DNA of 64,000 nucleotides. It comes from Arthrobacter sp. Hiyo8 (GTDB lineage: Bacteria; Actinomycetota; Actinomycetes; Actinomycetales; Micrococcaceae). The stretch covers positions 4,464,001-4,528,000 of the forward strand of contig AP014719.1 of NCBI GenBank assembly GCA_001549895.1, in the 5' to 3' direction. Positions 10,662-21,131 of this stretch are shown one piece after another (the first letter of the stretch is position 1; every line of letters starts with the position of its first letter). The position numbers and the translations under genes were made by a program. The notes below the pieces were generated by a model, which saw only the letters and a list, made by a program, of their open reading frames with translations, did not search any database and was not told where the DNA came from.

Positions 10662-13589
10662 GTGCCTAAAGCCGTAGCTGAAGTCCCCGCCGTCGAATCC
10701 TTCGCAAGTGTTTCCGAGCAGCAAGCTGCCACGCCCGTAAGACATGACCTGTCCCGGCTCGTGGTCAAGGGAGCGCGTGAACACAACCTCCGCAACGTCG
10801 ATCTCGATCTTCCCCGTGACGCAATGATCGTTTTCACGGGCTTGTCAGGTTCAGGCAAGTCGTCCTTGGCTTTCGACACTATCTTCGCGGAGGGCCAGCG
10901 CCGGTACGTGGAGTCATTGTCGGCATATGCCCGCCAGTTCCTGGGCCAAGTGGACAAGCCGGACGTGGATTTCATCGAGGGCCTTTCGCCGGCAGTGTCC
11001 ATCGACCAGAAGTCGACGAGCAAGAACCCGCGCTCCACAGTGGGCACCATCACCGAGATCTACGACTACATGCGCCTTCTCTGGGCACGTGTCGGCCGGC
11101 CGCATTGCCCCGTGTGCCACGAGCCGATCACGCGCCAGACGCCGCAGCAGATCGTCGACCAGTTGCTGGAACTCGAATCCGGCACCCGATTCCAGATTCT
11201 TGCCCCTGTGGTCCGCGGACGCAAGGGCGAATTCGTCGAGCTCTTCAAAGAGCTCACGGCCAAGGGATACTCACGCGCCCGGGTGGACGGAGATCTCGTC
11301 CAGCTGAGCGATCCGCCCAAGCTCGGCAAGCAATTCAAGCACTCCATTGAAGTGGTCGTGGACCGGCTCGTTGTCAAGGAAGGGATCAGCCAGCGGCTGA
11401 CCGACTCGATCGAAACCGCGCTCCGGCTTGCGGAAGGCCGGGTACTGGTCGAGTTCGTGGATCTCGACGCCGAAGACCCAGCCCGGATCCGGGCCTTCTC
11501 CGAAAACCTTGCCTGCCCCAATGAGCACCCGCTGGCCATCGACGAGATCGAGCCACGCTCCTTCTCGTTCAACAACCCCTTCGGCGCATGTTCGGCCTGC
11601 AGCGGTATCGGCACCAAGCTCGAGGTCGACGAAGAGTTGGTTGTCCCCAATCCGGAACTTTCCTTGAACCAGGGTGCCATCGCACCTTGGTCGCTGGGTA
11701 CTGCCACCACGGAGTACTGGAACCGGCTCCTCGAAGGCCTGGCCCTGGAGCTCGAGTTCTCCATGGACACCCCGTGGGAGAAGCTGCCGCAGGAAGTCCG
11801 GCAGACGGTGCTACACGGCAAGGACCACAAAGTAGTCGTCCAGTACCGCAACAGGTTCGGCCGGGAGCGCAAGTACAGCACCGGCTTCGAAGGCGCCATC
11901 CAGTACGTTCACCGCAAGCACGGCGAAACGGATTCCGACTGGGCCCGCGACCGCTACGAAGAGTACATGCGGCAGGTTCCTTGCCCCGCATGCAACGGTG
12001 CGCGGCTCAATCCGGCGTCGCTGTCCGTGCTGATCAACGGCAAGTCCATCGCCGAAGTTGCGGCCCTTCCGATGCGTGATTGCGCGGATTTCCTCGGTAG
12101 CCTCACGCTCACCGACCGCGAGGCCCAGATCGCCCACCAGGTTCTCAAGGAGATCCAGGCGCGCCTGACATTCCTCTTGGACGTCGGGCTCGAATACCTG
12201 AATCTCGAACGGCCGTCCGGGACCTTGTCCGGTGGCGAAGCCCAGCGTATCCGGCTCGCCACGCAGATCGGCTCCGGCCTGGTGGGCGTCCTGTATGTCC
12301 TGGACGAGCCGTCCATCGGGCTGCACCAGAAGGACAACCGCCGCCTGATCGAGACGCTCACCCGATTGCGCGATCTCGGCAACACACTGATTGTGGTCGA
12401 GCACGACGAGGACACGATTCACGAGGCCGACTGGGTTGTGGATATTGGACCCGGCGCCGGTGAGCACGGTGGCCAGGTGGTGCACTCCGGTTCCTACAAG
12501 GAGCTCCTGGAAAACACGGACTCGCTGACCGGCGACTACTTGTCCGGCCGGCGCAAGATCGACATCCCGGCCAAGCGGCGCAAGTATGACAAGAAGCGCG
12601 AGCTCAAGGTCATCGGCGCACGCGAAAACAACCTGAACAACGTTGACGCAACGTTCCCGCTGGGCCTCTTCACGGCAGTCACTGGCGTCAGTGGCTCGGG
12701 GAAGTCCACCCTGGTGAACGAGATCCTTTACAAGGTCCTTGCCAACAAGCTCAACGGTGCCAAGCAGGTCGCCGGCCGGCATCGCTCCGTGGCGGGCCTT
12801 GAGCACCTCGACAAAGTGGTGCACGTGGACCAGAGCCCCATCGGGCGGACCCCGCGCTCCAACCCTGCCACGTACACGGGCGTCTTCGACAACATCCGGA
12901 AGCTTTTCGCGGAAACCACCGAAGCCAAGGTCCGTGGATACCAGCCTGGACGGTTCTCCTTCAACGTCAAGGGCGGCCGCTGCGAGGCGTGCTCCGGTGA
13001 CGGCACCCTGAAGATCGAGATGAACTTCCTGCCGGACGTCTATGTTCCCTGCGAGGTGTGCCACGGTGCCCGGTACAACCGCGAGACCCTGGAGGTCCAT
13101 TACAAGGGCAAGACCATCGCGGACGTCCTCAACATGCCCATCGAGGAGGGTGCCGAGTTCTTTGCCGCTTTCACCCCCATTGCCCGGCATTTGAACACCC
13201 TCGTCGACGTCGGCCTAGGTTATGTCCGGCTCGGGCAGCCGGCCACCACGCTTTCCGGCGGCGAGGCGCAGCGCGTGAAGCTGGCCTCGGAACTGCAGAA
13301 GCGTTCGAATGGACGGAGCGTCTACGTCTTGGACGAGCCCACAACGGGCCTCCACTTCGAGGACATCCGGAAGTTGCTCATGGTGCTGCAGGGTTTGGTG
13401 GACAAGGGCAATACGGTCATCACCATTGAGCACAACCTCGACGTCATCAAGTCCGCTGACTGGATTGTGGACCTTGGCCCCAATGGCGGTTCAGGCGGCG
13501 GGCGGATCGTGGCAACGGGCACGCCCGAACAGGTTGCCAAGTCCACGGAAAGCCATACCGCAACCTTCCTGGCGGAGATTCTCGGTTAG
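10662..13589 (+). CDS. uvrA: Excinuclease ABC subunit UvrA
   Basis: Intact 975-residue damage-recognition ATPase of nucleotide excision repair; it loads UvrB onto distorted DNA in the cytoplasm. There are two ABC ATPase modules: Walker A GLSGSGKSS at residues 60-68 and GVSGSGKST at about 675, with signatures LSGGEAQRI and LSGGEAQRV at about 522 and 864. Zinc-finger cysteines are seen in HCPVCHE, CPACNG, CEACSGDG and CEVCHG. The GTG start has no Shine-Dalgarno sequence, agreeing with leaderless translation from the promoter proposed just upstream, and a LexA-type box suggests induction by DNA damage. uvrC lies 1.5 kb downstream; uvrB is not in the window. Confidence 0.97.
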   Translation: MPKAVAEVPAVESFASVSEQQAATPVRHDLSRLVVKGAREHNLRNVDLDLPRDAMIVFTGLSGSGKSSLAFDTIFAEGQRRYVESLSAYARQFLGQVDKPDVDFIEGLSPAVSIDQKSTSKNPRSTVGTITEIYDYMRLLWARVGRPHCPVCHEPITRQTPQQIVDQLLELESGTRFQILAPVVRGRKGEFVELFKELTAKGYSRARVDGDLVQLSDPPKLGKQFKHSIEVVVDRLVVKEGISQRLTDSIETALRLAEGRVLVEFVDLDAEDPARIRAFSENLACPNEHPLAIDEIEPRSFSFNNPFGACSACSGIGTKLEVDEELVVPNPELSLNQGAIAPWSLGTATTEYWNRLLEGLALELEFSMDTPWEKLPQEVRQTVLHGKDHKVVVQYRNRFGRERKYSTGFEGAIQYVHRKHGETDSDWARDRYEEYMRQVPCPACNGARLNPASLSVLINGKSIAEVAALPMRDCADFLGSLTLTDREAQIAHQVLKEIQARLTFLLDVGLEYLNLERPSGTLSGGEAQRIRLATQIGSGLVGVLYVLDEPSIGLHQKDNRRLIETLTRLRDLGNTLIVVEHDEDTIHEADWVVDIGPGAGEHGGQVVHSGSYKELLENTDSLTGDYLSGRRKIDIPAKRRKYDKKRELKVIGARENNLNNVDATFPLGLFTAVTGVSGSGKSTLVNEILYKVLANKLNGAKQVAGRHRSVAGLEHLDKVVHVDQSPIGRTPRSNPATYTGVFDNIRKLFAETTEAKVRGYQPGRFSFNVKGGRCEACSGDGTLKIEMNFLPDVYVPCEVCHGARYNRETLEVHYKGKTIADVLNMPIEEGAEFFAAFTPIARHLNTLVDVGLGYVRLGQPATTLSGGEAQRVKLASELQKRSNGRSVYVLDEPTTGLHFEDIRKLLMVLQGLVDKGNTVITIEHNLDVIKSADWIVDLGPNGGSGGGRIVATGTPEQVAKSTESHTATFLAEILG

Positions 13590-13688
13590 CCCTGCGTGAA
13601 CGGCCGGGAATTTTTCGGCAGTGGTCGAAGTATTCCCTGGCCGGCATGTGAGTTTCAGGCATGCCTCAACTCGTGAGAAACTAACCCG

Positions 13689-14405
13689 GTGACTCAAACA
13701 ATGGTGCCCGTAATCTTTGATCTGGACGGCACCCTTGTCGATCCTGCAGGCGGCATAACCGGCGGTATCGCCGCGGCCCTGGGCGAAATGGGGCTCCGTG
13801 TCCCGGAACAGGCCGTGCTGGACTCCATGGTCGGGCCCAAGCTCAGCGATTCCCTGGAACACATTGCCGGGGTTCCCACAGGAAAAGTCGACGAAGTCAT
13901 TGGGCTGTACCGCAGCTATTATCGTTCCGTCGGAATCGCTCAAAGCCGGCTCTACCCCGGAATCCGTGAGCTCCTGCAGTTCTTCGCGGAGTCGCGGCGG
14001 CCGGTTGCCGTCGCCACCCAGAAACCCCAGGGCTTGGCCCACATCGTGTTGGAGCACCATGGCATTGCCGGTTTCTTTGCCTCCATCTGCGGTGCGCCGG
14101 ACGACGAGTCAATAGCCGCCAATACAACTCCGGGTAAGGTGGCAATCGTTGGTGCCGCTCTGGCCACGTTGCGTTCCCAGCCTGCGGTGATGGTCGGAGA
14201 CCGCCACCAGGATGTTGCCGGGGCCATGGCCAACGGCCTCGACTGCATCGGGGTCAGTTGGGGATTTGCGCCCGACGGCGAACTTCAGGAGGCAGGCGCC
14301 GTCGCCGTCGTGGACACCGCGGCGCAGCTGCTGAAGAAGATCGAAGAACTTGACGCTGTCCGCGCGGCGGCCCTGAGCGAGGTGCAGAACGATGGAAGCC
14401 TTTGA
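13689..14405 (+). CDS. HAD-superfamily phosphatase, phosphoglycolate phosphatase-like
   Basis: Intact 238-residue HAD hydrolase. Motif I is FDLDGTLVD (nucleophile and acid/base aspartates at about residues 11 and 13), motif II is VATQKP, and motif IV is MVGDRHQDVAGA, with a helical cap domain after motif I. Such proteins act on phosphoglycolate or related small phosphomonoesters; the substrate cannot be fixed from sequence. GTG start. Its last 14 bases overlap the start of the plsC-like gene, so the two are translationally coupled. The pairing with an acyltransferase makes a phosphatase role near phospholipid synthesis conceivable but unproven. Confidence 0.85.
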   Translation: MTQTMVPVIFDLDGTLVDPAGGITGGIAAALGEMGLRVPEQAVLDSMVGPKLSDSLEHIAGVPTGKVDEVIGLYRSYYRSVGIAQSRLYPGIRELLQFFAESRRPVAVATQKPQGLAHIVLEHHGIAGFFASICGAPDDESIAANTTPGKVAIVGAALATLRSQPAVMVGDRHQDVAGAMANGLDCIGVSWGFAPDGELQEAGAVAVVDTAAQLLKKIEELDAVRAAALSEVQNDGSL

Positions 14406-15057
14406 TGTCATCCGCTGGACCACGCGCGGACTGATTTCCAGCACCTGCCGGCCCACGGTCATCGGGCTGGAGAACGTGCCCAAGGAAGGGCCCTTCATCG
14501 TGGCCCCGAACCATTTGTCTTTTCTGGACAGCGTTATTGTCCAAGCCTTGATGCCGCGCCGGTGGGCTTCTTTGCCAAGGCCGAGTATTTCACCACCAAA
14601 GGCTTCAAAGGCCGCGCGATGAAGGCGTTCTTCCAGGCCGTTGGATCCATTCCGGTGGAACGCGGAGAGCAGGCAGCCAGCGTGCAGGCCCTCAAGACCC
14701 TCCTGGACATCCTGGAGAACGGCAGGGCATCGGCATCTATCCGGAGGGGACCCGCTCGCGCGACGGCTTGCTCTACCGCGGGCGGACCGGTGTCGGCTGG
14801 CTTGCCCTGACAACTGGGGCGCCGGTGGTGCCGGTTGGCCTCATCGGCACGGACAAGCTGCAGCCCGTGGACCGGAACACCGTTCGTCCACAGCATTTCA
14901 CCATGAAGGTCGGCGAGCCGCTGTACTTCGAGAAGACCGGGCGGACCATTCCCTGCCGGCCAGGCGCGAAGTCACGGACAAGATCATGGATGCCATTGCG
15001 GTATTGAGCGGCCAGGAACGTTCCACGAGCTACAACCAGAGCAAGTCCGCGGAGTAG
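14392..15057 (+). CDS. 1-acyl-sn-glycerol-3-phosphate acyltransferase, PlsC-like (frameshifted)
   Basis: Membrane-associated acyltransferase of about 222 residues. It carries the family's catalytic HX4D motif (NHLSFLD) and the substrate-binding motif in YPEGTRSRDG, then GAPVVPVGLIGTDKL. It transfers an acyl chain to lysophosphatidic acid to make phosphatidic acid, a phospholipid precursor, at the inner membrane face. The frame changes near 14565, 14730 and 14965, and the last part ends NQSKSAE. It overlaps the preceding phosphatase gene by 14 bases. Confidence 0.8.
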
Positions 15058-15100
15058 CCCTCCGCGAAGCGGGCCCGTACGGGGAGCGCGATTCCCTTAC

Positions 15101-15106
15101 TAGACT
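15101..15106 (+). promoter_or_regulatory. Putative -10 element for leaderless uvrC
   Basis: TAGACT ends seven bases before the GTG of uvrC, the distance expected between a sigma-A -10 box and the transcription start. There is no Shine-Dalgarno sequence before the GTG, so a leaderless transcript is plausible. No clear -35 is visible. Confidence 0.35.
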
Positions 15107-15112
15107 GGATCT

Positions 15113-17103
15113 GTGGCAGATCCAGCGAGTTATCGACCCCAGACGGGAGAAATCCCCACCACCCCCGGCGTCTATCGGTTCCGGGATCCGCACGGCCGTG
15201 TCATCTACGTGGGCAAGGCGAAGAACCTCCGATCCCGGCTGAACTCGTACTTTGCCAACCCGGCGGGTTTGCTGCCGAAGACGCACGCGATGGTGCACGC
15301 GGCCAGCAGCGTTGAATGGACCATGGTGGGCAGCGAGCTTGAGTCGCTCCAGCTCGAATACACCTGGATCAAGGAATTCAAGCCCGCTTCAATGTGGTCT
15401 TCCGCGATGATAAGACGTATCCGTACCTTGCCGTGAGCATGGCGGAGAAGCTCCCGCGGGTACAGGTCATGCGCGGGGAGCGCCGCAAGGGCACCCGCTA
15501 CTTCGGGCCATACACGGCCGGGCCATCCGCGAAACAATGGACACCTTGCTCCGCGTCTTCCCGGTCCGCAGCTGCAGTCCCGGCGTGCTGAAGCGTGCCC
15601 AGGCCAGCGGCCGGCCATGCTTGCTCGGCTACATCGACAAATGCTCGGCCCCGTGCGTCGGCCGCGTCACCGCCGAAGAGCACCGGGCCATCGCCGAAGA
15701 CTTCTGCTCGTTCATGGGTGGCGAAGCCAAACGCTTCGTCACCCGCCTCGAAAAGGACATGGGCGCCGCCGTCGCCGAGCTGGACTACGAGCGGGCGGCC
15801 CGGCTCCGGGACGACATCATCGCGCTCCGCAAAGTGTTCGAGCGCAACGCCGTCGTGCTTTCCGAAGACACCGACGCGGATGTCTTCGCCCTGCACGACG
15901 ACGACCTTGAGGCTTCCGTGCAGGTATTCCACGTCAGGGGTGGCCGGGTGCGCGGCCAGCGGGGCTGGGTCGTGGAAAAAGTCGAAGACGCCACCACTCC
16001 GGAACTCATCGAACACCTCTTGCAGCAGGTCTACGGAGAGGACAGCGACAACCAAGGCCGTATTCCGCGCGAAGTCCTCGTCCCTGAGATTCCGAGCAAC
16101 CATCACGAACTGCTCGAATGGCTCGGCGGCCTCAGGGGCGCCAAGGTGGACATCCGGGTGCGCAGCGTGGCGACAAGGCCGCCCTCATGTCCACCGTCCG
16201 CGAAAACGCCGAGCAGGCGCTGAAGCTCCACAAAGTCCGGCGCGCCGGCGATATCACGGTCCGTTCCCAGGCGCTCCAGGAACTGCAGGAAGCGCTCGAG
16301 CTTCCCGTGCCGTTGCTCCGGATCGAGTGCTACGACATTTCCCATGTGCAAGGCACCAACGTGGTTGCGTCCATGGTGGTGGTGGAGGACGGCCTCCCGA
16401 AGAAGGCCGACTACAGGAAGTTCTCCATCACCGGTGCGGCGGCAAGCGACGACACCGCTGCGATGCACGACGTCCTCACCAGGCGCTTCAGGCACTACTT
16501 GCAGGATAAATCCGCCCAGCTTCCAAGAGCGGAGAAGTTCCGAATCCCGGAACAGGGGAATCGCCGTCGTCGGAGGATGCTGCCCTCACGGGTGCCAAGG
16601 CGAGATTCGCCTATCCGCCCAACCTCGTCGTCGTCGACGGCGGGCAACCCCAAGTGAATGCGGCGCCCGGCCCTCGCGGAACTGGGCATCGACGACGTCT
16701 ACGTCGTGGGCCTCGCCAAGCGCCTCGAAGAGGTCTGGTTGCCGGACAGTGACTTCCCGGTGATCCTGCCCCGCACCTCCCAGGGGCTCTATCTGCTCCA
16801 GCGCATCCGCGACGAAGCCCACCGTTTCGCCATCACCTTCCACCGGCAGAAACGTGGAAAGGCCATGACGGTGTCGGCGCTTGACGGCGTTCCGGGTCTC
16901 GGCGAAGCCAAACGGAAGGCGCTCGTGGCGCATTTCGGTTCGCTCAAGAAGATCAAGGCGGCAACGGCCTCGAGCTCACGGCCGCGAAGGGGATCGGCCC
17001 GGCATTGGCGGAAGCGGTCGTCAGCCATCTCGCGGCGGCCGGTGCCTCCGGAGAGGCCGCTCCTGCCGTGAACATGACCACCGGCGAAATCCTTGAAATT
17101 TAG
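15113..17103 (+). CDS. uvrC: Excinuclease ABC subunit UvrC (multiple frameshifts)
   Basis: The nuclease that makes the two incisions in UvrABC nucleotide excision repair, about 660 residues. The N-terminal GIY-YIG domain reads TPGVYRFRD followed by VIYVGKAKNLRSR. Then come the C-x-P-C type region CSAPCVGRVT, the UVR domain (DYERAARLRDDI), the RNase H-like nuclease core (IECYDISHVQG, PNLVVVDGGQPQV) and a C-terminal helix-hairpin-helix (ALDGVPGLGEAKRKAL, then GIGPALAEAVV). The end TTGEILEI is typical. The frame changes near 15395, 15525, 16175, 16540-16590, 16665 and 16965. No frame is open through the whole gene, yet every domain is conserved, which argues for sequence errors. Confidence 0.9.
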
Positions 17104-17113
17104 CTAGGGTAAT

Positions 17114-17141
17114 AAGCGGACCCTCCTGAAGGGGTCCGCTT
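17114..17141 (+). terminator. Stem-loop after uvrC
   Basis: AAGCGGACCC and GGGTCCGCTT (17114-17123 and 17132-17141) form a perfect 10-base stem with an 8-base loop, 10 bases after the uvrC stop. No U-run follows, as is common for actinobacterial terminators. It separates uvrC from rapZ. Confidence 0.6.
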
Positions 17142-17189
17142 GTGGACCATCCCAAAAACTTTGGACCATCTCAGAAACGGGGAAACTTG

Positions 17190-18111
17190 ATGTCAGAGCC
17201 AACAGCAGGATCCGGCGCGGAGCAGGACGGTCTGGTACCCGTCAAGCCTGTCGAAGCGGAACTGCTGGTGGTGACCGGCATGTCCGGAGCAGGCCGGAGC
17301 ACCGCCTCCGACGCCCTGGAGGACCATGGCTGGTACGTCGTCGAAAACCTTCCCCCGCAGATGCTGGGGACGCTGGCGGAAATCGTCTCGCACGCGCCAC
17401 AGTCCATCCCCAAGCTTGCCGTCGTCGTGGACGTGCGCAGCAAGGGCCTCTTCACCGATATCAGGACGGCGCTCGGCGCGCTCAGCGCCACCGGAATCAC
17501 CTTCCGCGTCCTCTTCCTCGATGCCAGCGACAACGTCCTGGTGCGGCGGTTTGAGCAGGGCCGCCGCCCGCATCCGCTCCAGGGCGGTGGCCGGATCCTG
17601 GACGGCATCGCGGCGGAGCGGGACGTCCTGAAAGAGCTAAAAGAATCCGCGGACGTCGTCTTGGACACGAGCACGTACAACGTCCACGGCCTGGCGACCG
17701 CCATCACCGAACTCTTCACCGACACGGCCCTGTGGCGCTGCGCTTGAACGTCATGAGCTTCGGCTTCAAATACGGCCTGCCCGTGGACGCCAACTTCGTG
17801 GCGGATGCTCGCTTCATCCCCAACCCGCACTGGGTTCCGAAATTGCGTCCGCACACAGGGCTCGACGCCGACGTCAGCGACTATGTCCTGGGGCCGCTGG
17901 CGTGAAGGACTTCGTCGACCGTTACGTCCTCGCCTTGGAGCCCGTCCTCGACGGCTATCGGACGGAAAACAAGCACTACGCCACCATTGCCGTCGGTTGC
18001 ACCGGCGGCAAGCACCGTTCGGTCGCGGTCGCCGTCGAACTCTCCAAACGGCTCGCGCAATACCCGCGGGTCACCGTCACCACAAGCCACCGCGATCTGG
18101 GTCGCGAATAA
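17190..18111 (+). CDS. rapZ: RNase adapter protein RapZ / nucleotide-binding protein (frameshifted)
   Basis: P-loop protein of the RapZ (YvcJ) family, about 307 residues. It has the phosphate-binding loop GMSGAGRST, where the usual Walker lysine is arginine, as seen in actinobacterial members. Other marks are LEDHGWYVVENLPP, FLDASDNVLVRRF, RRPHPLQ, the middle region NVMSFGFKYGLP, and the C-terminal GCTGGKHRSV. In enterobacteria RapZ senses amino sugars through small RNAs; in actinobacteria the role is unclear. The frame changes near 17740 and 17900. It overlaps yvcK by one base (TAATG), forming the conserved rapZ-yvcK-whiA cluster. Confidence 0.88.
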
Positions 18112-19126
18112 TGGGGGTCCTGACCGGACCCCTGCCGCTGGTTCCACCGAAAGGCACGCCGGGCAGCCAGCCCGCCAAAGGCCCCTCGGTTGTGGCGCTC
18201 GGCGGCGGACACGGGCTTTCCGCATCGTTGTCGGCACTGCGGCTCCTGACCTCCGAGCTCACCGCGATTGTCACCGTTGCCGACGACGGCGGATCCTCCG
18301 GGCGGCTCCGCGAAGAGTACGGCGTCCTTCCGCCGGGCGACCTTCGAATGGCGCTGAGCGCACTGTGTGACGACACCGATTGGGGCCGCACCTGGCGGGA
18401 CGTCATGCAGCATCGCTTCAAGACTCCAAGCGGACGCCAAGGTTCCCTGGACGACCACGCCATGGGGAACCTGCTCATTGTCACCCTCTGGGAGCTTCTG
18501 GGCGACGCAGTGGCTGGATTGAAATGGGCAGGCGCCCTTCTGGGTGCCCGCGGCCAGGTCCTCCCGATGTCCACCCAGCCGCTGAACATCGAGGGCGACG
18601 TCCGGGTGCCACTGCCCGGGGCGGGTACGAGTTCCAGATCGTCAAAGGCCAGGCCAAGTGCGCCGTTGCCGGATCGCTCGAAAACGTCAGGCTCCTTCCG
18701 GAAGACGCACGCGCCTGCATCGAAGCGTTGACCGCAATCGAGCTTGCGGACTGGATCATCCTGGGTCCCGGCTCCTGGTACACGTCAGTGTTGCCGCATT
18801 TGCTGCTGCCGGAAATGCGCCAGGCCTTGTGCGACACCCCCGCCAAACGCTGCCTCACCATGAACCTCGCCATGGACACCAAGGAAACCTCCGGGATGTC
18901 CGCGGCGGACCACCTGGATGCCCTGCGCCACTATGCGCCGGAGTTCAGCGTGGACGTTGTCCTGGCCGATCCCACCTCGATATCGGACCTCAAGGAATTC
19001 GAACGCGCTGCCGGGATGATCGGTGCGGAGGTGGTCTTGGGTAAAGTGGGGGCGTCGAGCCGCCGTCCAGTCCACGACCCGCTGCGTCTGGCATCGGCGT
19101 ATCACGATATCTTCGGGAATAGTTAG
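18111..19126 (+). CDS. Gluconeogenesis factor YvcK-like (CofD-related) protein (one frameshift)
   Basis: Protein of the YvcK/CofD-like family, about 338 residues, with the Rossmann-type N-terminus VVALGGGHGLSASL and the diagnostic VADDGGSSGRLR, then DHAMGNLL, ILGPGSWYTSVLPHLL and NLAMDTKET. YvcK proteins bind UDP-sugars and influence cell-wall synthesis and growth on gluconeogenic carbon sources in Bacillus and mycobacteria. One frame change lies near 18625. The ATG shares one base with the rapZ stop, and whiA follows after nine bases, so the three genes form one operon. Confidence 0.9.
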
Positions 19127-19135
19127 GAACATGCG

Positions 19136-20116
19136 ATGGCACTGACCGCATCGGTCAAGGAAGAACTTTCCCGGCTGGACATCAAGAAGTCGTCCGTCCG
19201 CAAGGCCGAAGTTTCGGCCATGCTGCGTTTTGCCGGCGGGCTGCACATCATTTCGGGCCGCATCGTGATCGAGGCGGAGGTTGACCTCGCCTCAACGGCG
19301 CGGCGGCTGCGCGCCGCGATCGCCGAAGTCTACGGGCACCAGAGCGAGATCATCGTCGTCTCCGGCGGGGGACTCCGTCGGGGTAGCCGCTACGTTGTCC
19401 GCGTAGTGCGCGACGGCGAAGCCCTGGCCCGCCAGACCGGCCTCCTCGACGGCCGCGGGCGACCCGTGCGCGGCTTGCCGTCCGCCGTCGTCAACGGTTC
19501 GGCGTCGGACGCGGAGGCTGTGTGGCGCGGCGCGTTCCTGGCTCACGGTTCCCTCACCGAACCCGGCCGGTCATCCTCGCTCGAGGTCACGTGCCCCGGG
19601 CCGGAATCGGCGCTTGCCCTGGTGGGCGCTGCCCGCCGCCTCGGCATCCAGGCCAAGGCCCGGGAAGTGCGCGGCGTGGATCGCGTGGTCATCCGTGACG
19701 GCGACACCATCGCCGCGCTGCTCACCCGGATGGGCGCGCATGACGCCCTCATGGTGTGGGAGGAGCGCCGCATGCGGAAGGAAGTCCGGGCCACGGCCAA
19801 CCGCCTCGCGAACTTCGACGACGCCAATCTGCGCCGTTCGGCCCAGGCCGCCGTCGCGGCTGGCGCCCGCGTGGACCGGGCCCTGGAAATCCTCGGTGAC
19901 GACGTTCCGGACCACCTCAAGTACGCGGGTGAACTCCGGGTCGCGCACAAGCAGGCCAGCCTCGATGAATTGGGCCGGCTTGCCGATCCGCCCATGACCA
20001 AGGACGCCATCGCGGGAAGGATCCGCCGGCTGCTGGCCATGGCGGACAAGCGGGCCGGCGACCTGGGGATCCCGGGCACCGAGGCAAATGTGACCCCCGA
20101 AATGATGGACGAATAG
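19136..20116 (+). CDS. whiA: DNA-binding protein WhiA
   Basis: Intact 326-residue actinobacterial regulator. The N-terminal half is the degenerate LAGLIDADG homing-endonuclease-like fold (RKAEVSAMLRFAGGLHI, AFLAHGSLTEPGRSSSLEV). The C-terminal part is a helix-turn-helix (LDELGRLADPPMTKDAIAGR). In Streptomyces WhiA works with WhiB to control sporulation septation and chromosome segregation genes; in non-sporulating relatives it is linked to cell division. It is the last gene of the rapZ-yvcK-whiA operon. Confidence 0.96.
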   Translation: MALTASVKEELSRLDIKKSSVRKAEVSAMLRFAGGLHIISGRIVIEAEVDLASTARRLRAAIAEVYGHQSEIIVVSGGGLRRGSRYVVRVVRDGEALARQTGLLDGRGRPVRGLPSAVVNGSASDAEAVWRGAFLAHGSLTEPGRSSSLEVTCPGPESALALVGAARRLGIQAKAREVRGVDRVVIRDGDTIAALLTRMGAHDALMVWEERRMRKEVRATANRLANFDDANLRRSAQAAVAAGARVDRALEILGDDVPDHLKYAGELRVAHKQASLDELGRLADPPMTKDAIAGRIRRLLAMADKRAGDLGIPGTEANVTPEMMDE

Positions 20117-20224
20117 GGCGCCCGTCCTAGAATCGTCAGGGTGTAGATTTCCGGCCGGTTCGCCGGTCGGATGAACAAAACGAGAGTTACCAAACGGACC
20201 CGGTCCACTACATTGGAGGATTTC

Positions 20225-20847
20225 GTGACAGAGTACGTACTGCCCGAGCTCGGCTACGACTACGCAGCACTTGAGCCGCACATTTCGGCGAAGATCATGG
20301 AGCTGCACCACAGCAAGCACCACGCCGCCTATGTAGCAGGCGCCAACAACGCTTTGGCCCAGTTGGCCGAGGCGCGCGACAAGGGCGACTTCGCCAACAT
20401 CAACCGCCTCTCCAAGGACCTCGCGTTCCACACCGGCGGCCACATCAACCACTCCGTGTTCTGGAACAACATCTCCCCGGACGGTGGCGACAAGCCCGAG
20501 GGTGAGCTGGCTGCGGCCATCGATGACGCCTTCGGCTCCTTCGATGCTTTCCGTGCCCAGTTCTCGGCAGCCGCGCTTGGACTGCAGGGTTCCGGCTGGG
20601 CTTCCTTGCCTACGAGCCCATCGGCGGCAACCTCCTCATCGAGCAGCTCTACGACCAGCAGGGCAATGTCGCAGTCGGCACCACGCCGCTGCTCATGCTG
20701 GACATGTGGGAGCACGCTTTCTACCTGGACTACGTCAACGTCAAGGCCGACTATGTCAAGGCCTTCTGGAACATCGTCAACTGGGCCGACGTCGCAAAGC
20801 GCTTCGAAGCGGCCCGCGCGAACGCCACCGGGCTGATCGTTCTCTAG
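20225..20847 (+). CDS. sodA: Superoxide dismutase, Fe/Mn type (one frameshift)
   Basis: Cytoplasmic Fe/Mn superoxide dismutase of about 207 residues, converting superoxide to oxygen and peroxide. Metal ligands are visible in the order HHSKHH (first His region), GGHINHSVFW and DMWEHAFYLDY (Asp and His). GNLLIEQLYDQQGNV precedes the last motif. The GTG start has a good ribosome site (GGAGGA, 20215-20220). The frame changes once near 20600 (GSGWA then LAYEPIGG). It stands alone between whiA and gap, with a stem-loop downstream. Confidence 0.93.
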
Positions 20848-20900
20848 GGACTCCGCCCAGGATCGGTGAGTGACGCGGAATACACGGGGATGTAACAAAC

Positions 20901-20916
20901 TTCACATTCAGGTGAA
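20901..20916. promoter_or_regulatory. Inverted repeat in the sodA-gap intergenic region, possible operator
   Basis: TTCAC-N6-GTGAA forms a symmetric 16-base site in the 284-base gap between sodA and gap. It lies 231 bases upstream of the gap start and about 55 bases after sodA, so it is as likely to matter for transcript ends as for regulation. No regulator can be named. Confidence 0.25.
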
Positions 20917-20936
20917 TTTCGCCCAAATACCGGATT

Positions 20937-20963
20937 GTCTGCCCCCGCAGTTGCGGGGCAGAC
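20937..20963. terminator. Stem-loop between sodA and gap
   Basis: GTCTGCCCC pairs perfectly with GGGGCAGAC (20937-20945 and 20955-20963) around a 9-base loop. It is placed as expected for a sodA terminator without a U-run. The remaining 168 bases up to gap show no reading frame and should hold the gap promoter. Confidence 0.5.
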
Positions 20964-21131
20964 GTAGTTAAACGTAAGATGGGTCACGGAAGGCGGTTAG
21001 CCTTCAGCAATGTGGCTGGTCGCCCTCCGATCTGATAATCACTTCTGCCCAATGGTGTGCGGGAATTGTTAGTTGGAATCAAGATCCGACTCACTAGGTG
21101 TGCTTGCAAGAGCACCAAGGAGACTGAAATA

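Noticed and set aside
11811..13190. Long minus-strand open frame opposite uvrA
   Set aside because: Codon-mirror shadow of a GC-rich gene; no recognisable domain and uvrA is intact.
17700..18111. Degraded rapZ pseudogene
   Set aside because: Motifs on both sides of the frame changes are conserved and the gene is coupled to yvcK; error is the simpler explanation.
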